Of a stretch of DNA of 11,619 nucleotides, positions 7,187 through 11,619 are shown piece after piece (within the stretch, counting starts at the first letter, position 1; the number at the start of each line of letters is the position of its first letter). Source of the stretch: Bacillota bacterium (GTDB lineage Bacteria > Bacillota > Clostridia > Peptostreptococcales > Anaerovoracaceae); NCBI GenBank assembly GCA_017619985.1, contig JAFZRG010000063.1, forward strand, positions 1-11,619, read 5' to 3'. The notes under the pieces are model-generated. The model searched no databases. It was not told the DNA's origin and saw only the letters and a program-made list of their open reading frames with translations. The translations under genes were made by a program, and so were the position numbers.

Positions 7187-8281
7187 TCACAGATCCAGTT
7201 CGCTTTCGCCGTCGCCCTGGGTCAGATGCCAGTGCTCTGCGCCGGCGAGAGACACTTCGTCGACCGAACCGTTCAGGGCTTTCGCGATCACGATGGTCCC
7301 CTGACCCTTCTGGGGGATGAAGCCGTAGCGGCGGAACACCTTGTCGTATTTTCCGTACATACCGCTGCAGACCACGGCGTAGGCGGACTTGTGCCTGCGG
7401 CAGTAGGAGATGACAGTCTCTGCAAGGGCGGAGACGTATTCCTCGTTTTCCGGGTCCGTGAAATTTTCCGCCACGCAGACCATGGGTTTGCCGTTGGCGA
7501 CGCTCTGACGCAGGATGAGATACCCGACGGGACCTTCGCTGCCGGAGAGCAGCAAAGTCTCGTAGGAACGGTCCGGTCTTCCGTCGTAGCGCCAGCGCAG
7601 ATACGTCCCGTCGCGCACGATGAGGTTTTCGTATTTATCCTTGTATTTTTCCCAGAGCTGCGCCGCTTCTTCAGGCACATGGTCGAACGTCTGCACGGTA
7701 AACCGCTTCGAGGCGTGCAGTCCGGCCCTCTTGAGATCCGAAGCCGCGCGCCAGAATACGTTGCCGATTTTGCCTAGGATCATGCTCTTCGTCTTTGCCG
7801 CGATCTTGCGGCTGATGTCCGAGGGGAACACGTAGACTTCCCGCGGGAACAGCGTCGCCCAGCCGAACTTCTGATAGGCGGGGTAGGAGGTCTTGTTGGC
7901 GAATCCCAGCACCACGTCGATGCCGGCGGCCTTCCCTTGAGCCAGGGAATTGTCCGTCATCGTGCGGAAGATGCCCTGGCGTTTGTAATCCGGGTGGGTC
8001 ATGGACTTGACGGAATGGGCGGCTTTCACGACGCGGCTGCCGAGCTTCAGGTCGAAGGGGATGAGCCCGTCGGAAGCGATCATCTTTCCGCCGGCGTCCA
8101 TGTCGCGCATGACGAACATGAGGTTGCCCGTGGGCGGGTCATAGGGGTTTTCGTCGAACAGCCAGCGGTACATGCTCTGATTCGGGTTTGACCCCGCTCC
8201 GAAGGAGATCACGCTGAGCTCTTCGAATTCGTCGAATTCAGTTTTCAGGTCGATCGCGCGGATCGTTCTGTTCGTTTCCAT
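7187..8281 (-). CDS. GNAT-family N-acetyltransferase with two GNAT-like domains
   Basis: This 364-residue protein is predicted to be a cytoplasmic acyltransferase using acetyl-CoA. The N-terminal half has a typical GNAT core: WLFDENPYDPP (40-50), beta strands, then VKSMTHPDYKRQGIFRTM (91-108), where RQGIF is the pyrophosphate-binding turn, and GFANKTSYPAYQKFGW (126-141). The C-terminal half looks like a second, degenerate GNAT fold: TYLRWRYDGRPDRSY (226-240), GPVGYLIL (250-257), a helix near 285-298, YGFIPQKGQG (319-328) and the closing WHLTQGDGESELD seen at the end of many such proteins. The acceptor is unknown. It is the first gene of a tight unit with the split exporter, which may hint at an amino-acid or amine substrate, but this is speculative. 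No clear ribosome binding site precedes ATG 8281. Confidence 0.8.
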   Translation of the reverse strand: METNRTIRAIDLKTEFDEFEELSVISFGAGSNPNQSMYRWLFDENPYDPPTGNLMFVMRDMDAGGKMIASDGLIPFDLKLGSRVVKAAHSVKSMTHPDYKRQGIFRTMTDNSLAQGKAAGIDVVLGFANKTSYPAYQKFGWATLFPREVYVFPSDISRKIAAKTKSMILGKIGNVFWRAASDLKRAGLHASKRFTVQTFDHVPEEAAQLWEKYKDKYENLIVRDGTYLRWRYDGRPDRSYETLLLSGSEGPVGYLILRQSVANGKPMVCVAENFTDPENEEYVSALAETVISYCRRHKSAYAVVCSGMYGKYDKVFRRYGFIPQKGQGTIVIAKALNGSVDEVSLAGAEHWHLTQGDGESELDL

Positions 8282-8301
8282 GGGATGCGGTGATATGAGA
8301 A

Positions 8302-8326
8302 GGCCGCCCGGCAGAGCCGGACGGCC
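8302..8326 (-). terminator. Hairpin between the SLH gene and the acetyltransferase gene
   Basis: An 11-base stem, GGCCGCCCGGC (8302-8312) with GCCGGACGGCC (8316-8326), has a single G-T wobble and a three-base loop. It lies 19 bases after the SLH gene stop in the minus direction. The following bases (TTCTCATAT) are only mildly T-rich, so termination may be partial. No promoter is visible between the hairpin and ATG 8281, which suggests that the acetyltransferase and exporter genes receive readthrough transcription. Confidence 0.6.
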
Positions 8327-8345
8327 GTTCTTCTGCGTAAATTGC

Positions 8346-10175
8346 CTAGTGCTTCAGTTCGATGATGATGGACGTCGCCGCGAAGTTGGTGGAATCGGTA
8401 TAGGCGCCGTATGCCACGATCATGTCGCCTGCGGCGAGAGCGGAGAAGCTTAGGGTCTTGCCGGTCTCGCTGTCCAGGATGGACGCTGCCTTCTTGCAGT
8501 TGATGTAGGTGAGTTTGCCTTCCTTCAGGACCGTCAGGATGCGGTTGCTCGGATCGACGGCCAGGATCTCGGCGGTCAGCTTCTCGGTCGCGGGAGCCGC
8601 CGCCTTCTTGAGGCTCACTTCAGTGATGATGCCGGATGTGACGATGATGGAAACTTCGTCACCCGGGTTGATCGTATCGAGCTTGATGGCGGTCTCGCCG
8701 CTGAACGCTGCAGCGGAGGGATCGAGGATGTAGGTCGCGCTGGTGCCGTCCTCGCCCTTGACCGTCCAGGTCGTGTCGTTGATGGTGCGGGTGATGATGG
8801 TCAGCTGGCCGGTCATCGTCGCGTCCTTGCCCTGGGTGTCGATGCGGGTGACCTCACCGCCTTTGATCGTGACTTTGATGTCTTCGCCTTCGCTCAGGCG
8901 GTCGACGGTGATGTTGAGCGATCCTCTCTTGATGGTAGGCATGTCAGCCAGATCCATGTAGAGGACGGCATCTGCTTTCTTCGCTTCCTTGAGGATCATC
9001 GTGACGGTCGAGTCGTAGTTGACGGGGCCGACCTGTCCGCTGACCGTGTATTCTTTCGTGTCGGCGGTCACTTCCGTGACGGTGCCTTTTTCGATCTTCA
9101 GCGTGAGGAAAGCACCTTTCTTGAGATCCGCGAAGCTGACTTCCTTTCCGTCCTGCGTGATCTTGGCGCTGCTGAGCACGTACGCGCCGGATTCCCCGGT
9201 GTACAGGTCGACGAGCTTGGCGGAGACGGTGTTCGTCGCGAGCGTGTTCAGGCGTCCCTGTTTGTAGGTCACGTTCGCTTCTTCGGTGACTGCCGCGGTC
9301 ACGGCTTTGCCTTCTTCGTCGATCTGGAGTTTGATATTGTTTCCTGCAAGACCGGAGGAGAGCGCCTTTTCGGCGCCGTTGACGGTGGACTTCAGCTGCG
9401 CGTCTCTCGGATAGCTGCGGTAGATGCCGTCCATGCCGCGGATGACGATGGCGGAATCGCTGACAGAGGACAGGAAGCCCTCAGCGGAATCCAGACCCAG
9501 GTAATCGTCCAGCTTCAGCGTGATGTTTTCCTTATCCAGATAGTCGATGATGTTGCAGAGCATCGTGGCGAAGACGCCTCTGGTGACGCTGGCCTTCGGG
9601 GTGAAGTTGCCGTTGCTGTCGCCGCTGACGACGCCCATCTCGGTGAGAAGGGCGATGCTGCCGAGGCATTTCGAGGTGATGTCCGCGGCATCCTTGTATT
9701 CCAGTTCGGCTTCTGCCAGTTTTTCGGCTTCGGCAGCCTTCTTGATGGCTCTCACCATGTAGACGGCCAGGTTCTGCTTCGGCATCTCGGAAGCGAACGT
9801 GATGTTCTTCATTTCCGATTCGGTGAAGATCCCGGCTGCCAGGCAGATCGCCAGCTGCTTGTTGGCCCAGCTGACGTCGCTGGCTTCTTCGACGGCGGGA
9901 CCGTAATCTTTATAGACCTCTTCTTTAGCCGCGTCGTTCAGGTCGTACAGGTTAGCCAGCATGACGAAGGCTTCTGCCGCGGTGACGGTCCTGTCCGGTT
10001 TGATGGTACCGTCGGCGTAACCGGCCATGATGCCTTTTTCGACAAGCTTTTCCATGAACTGCTTCGACCAGTGACCCTCCAGGTCGGAGAACTCCGCCGC
10101 GAAAGCGGGGACGACCGAAGCGAAGATCAGGGCCAGCGCTGCGATGAGGGTGATGATCTTTCTCGTGGTTCGCAT
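8346..10175 (-). CDS. Secreted S-layer-homology (SLH) protein with five repeated beta-rich modules
   Basis: This 609-residue secreted protein has a signal peptide: basic MRTTRK, a hydrophobic core to about residue 23, and probable cleavage after AFA (26). SLH domains, which bind pyruvylated secondary cell-wall polymer, follow. The first (29-78) is clear, with FSDLEGHW and GIMAGYADGTIKPDRTVTAAE. The second (about 100-148) is diverged; the third (about 160-212) has GVVSGDSNGNFTPKASVTRG. From 220 to the end the chain consists of beta-rich sequence with a repeating core (LxxGxxIxVxxxxGxVTEV) whose glycines fall at 278, 354, 430, 505 and 583. I know no enzymatic motif in this part; a structural surface or stalk role is likely. 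AAGGAGG at 10184-10190 lies eight bases before ATG. It is monocistronic in appearance, with an AT-rich promoter region upstream and a hairpin downstream. Confidence 0.9.
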   Translation of the reverse strand: MRTTRKIITLIAALALIFASVVPAFAAEFSDLEGHWSKQFMEKLVEKGIMAGYADGTIKPDRTVTAAEAFVMLANLYDLNDAAKEEVYKDYGPAVEEASDVSWANKQLAICLAAGIFTESEMKNITFASEMPKQNLAVYMVRAIKKAAEAEKLAEAELEYKDAADITSKCLGSIALLTEMGVVSGDSNGNFTPKASVTRGVFATMLCNIIDYLDKENITLKLDDYLGLDSAEGFLSSVSDSAIVIRGMDGIYRSYPRDAQLKSTVNGAEKALSSGLAGNNIKLQIDEEGKAVTAAVTEEANVTYKQGRLNTLATNTVSAKLVDLYTGESGAYVLSSAKITQDGKEVSFADLKKGAFLTLKIEKGTVTEVTADTKEYTVSGQVGPVNYDSTVTMILKEAKKADAVLYMDLADMPTIKRGSLNITVDRLSEGEDIKVTIKGGEVTRIDTQGKDATMTGQLTIITRTINDTTWTVKGEDGTSATYILDPSAAAFSGETAIKLDTINPGDEVSIIVTSGIITEVSLKKAAAPATEKLTAEILAVDPSNRILTVLKEGKLTYINCKKAASILDSETGKTLSFSALAAGDMIVAYGAYTDSTNFAATSIIIELKH

Positions 10176-10190
10176 TGTGACTTCCTCCTT

Positions 10191-10323
10191 GTTGCAAGTA
10201 GATCTCTAATTTCAATCTAATATATTATATACCACTGTCACTGTATAATGTATATATTTTTCAAAAAGTTTGCGGAAAAACACAAGAAGTGGTGGTTTTG
10301 AATGGTTGACAGAAACGGATTAT
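10191..10323 (-). promoter_or_regulatory. AT-rich upstream region of the SLH gene (probable promoter)
   Basis: This gene-free stretch lies between the tRNA terminator and the SLH ribosome binding site and is far richer in A and T than its surroundings. On the minus strand a perfect TATAAT lies at 10229-10224, but no good -35 stands 17 bases upstream (TACATT). An alternative is GTGACA (10241-10236), 16 bases, then TAGATT (10219-10214). The region also holds a CACTGT tandem duplication (10234-10245) and inverted TATAC/GTATA arms at 10228-10247, which could be an operator. Which promoter is used cannot be decided from sequence. Confidence 0.45.
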
Positions 10324-10326
10324 ATG

Positions 10327-10364
10327 AAAACAAAAGAAAGAACCGGGCTGCGATGCAGTCCGGT
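10327..10364 (-). terminator. Rho-independent terminator of the tRNA-Val gene
   Basis: Read on the minus strand, ACCGGACTGC (10364-10355) pairs with GCAGCCCGGT (10351-10342) around a three-base loop with one A-C mismatch. The stem is followed by the T-rich run TCTTTCTTTTGTTTT. It starts seven bases after the encoded CCA of the tRNA, which fits a terminator for the tRNA transcript and possibly for readthrough from the upstream protein gene. Confidence 0.85.
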
Positions 10365-10370
10365 CCCCGT

Positions 10371-10447
10371 TGGTGCGCCATACAGGACTCGAACCTGTGA
10401 CCTCCTGCACGTCAAGCAGGCGCTCTAACCAACTGAGCTAATGTCGC
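10371..10447 (-). tRNA. tRNA-Val (anticodon GAC) with encoded CCA
   Basis: A full cloverleaf can be drawn on the minus strand. The acceptor stem is GCGACAT/ATGGCGC, the D stem GCTC/GAGC, and the anticodon stem CCTGC/GCAGG around loop TTGACGT. The variable region is AGGTC, and the T stem ACAGG/CCTGT encloses TTCGAGT. The discriminator is A and CCA is encoded (10373-10371). The anticodon GAC reads valine codons GUC and GUU. The acceptor stem has an A-G mismatch at pair 4-69, the only unpaired position. It lies between its own promoter and terminator, so it is probably a single-gene unit. Confidence 0.95.
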
Positions 10448-10468
10448 GTATTTGAAGTGAACACGAAT

Positions 10469-10497
10469 ATATTAGCGCAAGCAAAACGGAAATGCAA
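10469..10497 (-). promoter_or_regulatory. Sigma-70/SigA-type promoter of the tRNA-Val gene
   Basis: On the minus strand TTGCAT (10497-10492) is followed after exactly 17 bases by TAATAT (10474-10469), which is good agreement with the housekeeping consensus. The predicted start is about seven bases on, giving a leader of roughly 15 bases before the mature tRNA 5' end at 10447. It sits in the short gap after the stop of the PstS-like gene. Confidence 0.72.
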
Positions 10498-10514
10498 GCA
10501 CTTTTTGTTTCTGT

Positions 10515-11619
10515 TCACTCAAACAGGCTTTCTTCGGTATGGAAGCGGGTGAACGCCGCGTGGTTTTCAAGATCCAGCGGGATGCAGCTGAAGTCTGTCC
10601 CGGTCACGCCCCAGGGCGTGTTCACGTCGAGCACGAGGTAAATGGTCTGCAGAGAATCATCCAGATAGTATTTCTGGTCTTTTTTCAGCCCGGGCAGGGA
10701 CGTGACCCGCACGCCGATGGTGCCGATGCCTTCCGGCGTACTGAAATCATCTTCGTCGCGATAGACCGTATCCGCGTTATAGCGGCAATACTTCTGCACG
10801 AGTCCGTTCAGATAGGGCAGGGCGTCCATATCATCGGAGACGAGCGCTGTGAGCGGGATCTCCTTTCCGGTCCTCAAGTCGAAGTTCAGCGGCTCGCAGA
10901 CGGCGAAAAAGAGGCTTTGCGGACCGCTTTTTCCTCTTGCAGGGATATCGTATGTCGCAGTGCAGGAAAGCACGACGGACAGGATGTTGTCCGAGTTTCC
11001 CTCGACCGAGCCTCCGGCCAGGAGATAATGGCTGTCCGACGGCTTCAGACCTTCCGCTTTATAAGTCTCGATCCCCTGGACGTCCGGAAGATGATCCGGA
11101 TCGCAGAACGCATCGATCACGCTGCGGATCCGTCCGTTGATCGCTTCCTCGACCGCTTTGTCCTTCAGACCGGAAATGACGGGGACGGACACGTAACGCG
11201 ACTCATCGTTATACAACAGTTCGGAAGACCATTCCAGCGCGTTCCGGTGCAGCGTCGTGCCGCTGCCGCGGGGAACGGCATCGCCTTCCGCCCATTCGGT
11301 CCCGTCTTCCGTATCCGGAGCGCTTTTCGCCGGAGAGAGATCCGTTTCTACGACAGGCATGTTCGGCTCGTATCCCATTTCCTTTGCCAGCTTCTGCCCG
11401 AGCGGCCATGCGCACCACTGCGCGAGCTGTCCGGCCTGCGTTTCTTCCTCTCCGCCGCGGATCACGGCGCAGACCTGGGAGATCAGGGGATAGATGCGGT
11501 TCTGGATATTGGAGGCGGACGGCTCGATGCCGTCGATCGTCAGAAGTTTCAGATCCGAAAGGCCGTACTGCCAGGAGACGTTGTAAAGATAACCGCATCC
11601 CAGTGCGCCGGAGGAACCG
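10515..11619 (-). CDS. PstS-like phosphate-binding domain fused to an RsiV/DUF3298-like domain (5' end outside window)
   Basis: The reading frame is open from the window edge (codon at 11618) to TGA 10517-10515, so this is the last ~367 residues of a longer protein. A GTG at 11465 is only an internal codon. The first ~85 residues match the C-terminal lobe of PstS-type periplasmic-binding folds: GSSGALGCGYLYNV, LKLLTIDGIEPSASNIQNRI with YPL, CAVIRGG, then WPLGQKLAKEMGYEP. An acidic, Pro/Ser-rich linker follows (about 11363-11243). The C-terminal ~240 residues resemble the DUF4163/DUF3298 pair found in RsiV and PdaC: YVSVPVISGLKDKAVEEAIN, a SVVLSCTATYD strand and LNFDLRTGKEIPLTAL. By family it should be exported, but the signal lies outside the window. 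Ligand and function are unknown; phosphate sensing or uptake at the envelope is one possibility. The DUF3298 call is from remembered family patterns and is less certain than the PstS call. Confidence 0.7.
   Translation of the reverse strand, partial: GSSGALGCGYLYNVSWQYGLSDLKLLTIDGIEPSASNIQNRIYPLISQVCAVIRGGEEETQAGQLAQWCAWPLGQKLAKEMGYEPNMPVVETDLSPAKSAPDTEDGTEWAEGDAVPRGSGTTLHRNALEWSSELLYNDESRYVSVPVISGLKDKAVEEAINGRIRSVIDAFCDPDHLPDVQGIETYKAEGLKPSDSHYLLAGGSVEGNSDNILSVVLSCTATYDIPARGKSGPQSLFFAVCEPLNFDLRTGKEIPLTALVSDDMDALPYLNGLVQKYCRYNADTVYRDEDDFSTPEGIGTIGVRVTSLPGLKKDQKYYLDDSLQTIYLVLDVNTPWGVTGTDFSCIPLDLENHAAFTRFHTEESLFE

Noticed and set aside
10306..10326. Plus-strand TTGACA followed by TATATG as a promoter
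   Set aside because: The spacing is only 9 bases and nothing on the plus strand downstream would be transcribed.
11466..11619. GTG at 11465 as the start of the PstS-like gene
   Set aside because: The frame stays open to the window edge and the upstream residues match the PstS family, so GTG is an internal valine codon.
1..11619. CRISPR array, insertion sequence, prophage or defence island
   Set aside because: No repeated spacer structure, transposase, integrase or nuclease gene was seen; the lone methyltransferase is not enough to call a restriction or defence system.

Overview
The window looks like part of a chromosome from a moderately high-GC member of the Bacillota, most likely a Clostridia-type anaerobe. 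Four things suggest this: a secreted S-layer-homology (SLH) protein, near-perfect AGGAGG ribosome binding sites, a BMP-type nucleoside ABC transporter, and paired half-size CHR transporters. I cannot name a genus. Coding density is high. I see no insertion sequence, prophage, CRISPR array or rRNA. Codon use and composition look even across the genes, so there is no obvious foreign island.

Plus strand, 1-6271. The first block is a four-gene nucleoside/purine-type ABC importer: the C-terminal part of a BMP-family binding protein (with an apparent one-base deletion near position 77), a hairpin terminator, a tandem-domain ATPase and two BPD_transp_2 permeases, closed by a second terminator at 4318. 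The second block is a pair of half-size chromate-family (CHR) transporter genes that overlap by 17 bp. The second of these overlaps, again by 17 bp, a small beta-class N6/N4 DNA methyltransferase gene with no visible restriction partner.

Minus strand, 11619-6275. Reading right to left there is the C-terminal part of a secreted-type protein joining a PstS-like phosphate-binding fold to an RsiV/DUF3298-like domain. Next come tRNA-Val(GAC) with its own promoter, encoded CCA and terminator, then an AT-rich promoter region. After that lies a 609-residue SLH protein with five regular modules of about 76 residues. The strand ends with a compact unit of a GNAT acetyltransferase and a LysO-type amino-acid exporter split into two genes. 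That unit converges on the methyltransferase gene with a 3-bp gap. The best candidate for its transcription terminator is a hairpin plus T-run lying inside the methyltransferase coding sequence.

How the genes work together: most of the window concerns the cell envelope and transport (nucleoside uptake, anion transport, amino-acid export, surface layer, solute binding). I found no clear new multi-gene system such as a defence island. The most unusual items are the PstS-like/DUF3298-like fusion, the regular repeats in the SLH protein, the methyltransferase tied to the CHR pair, and the terminator inside the convergent gene.
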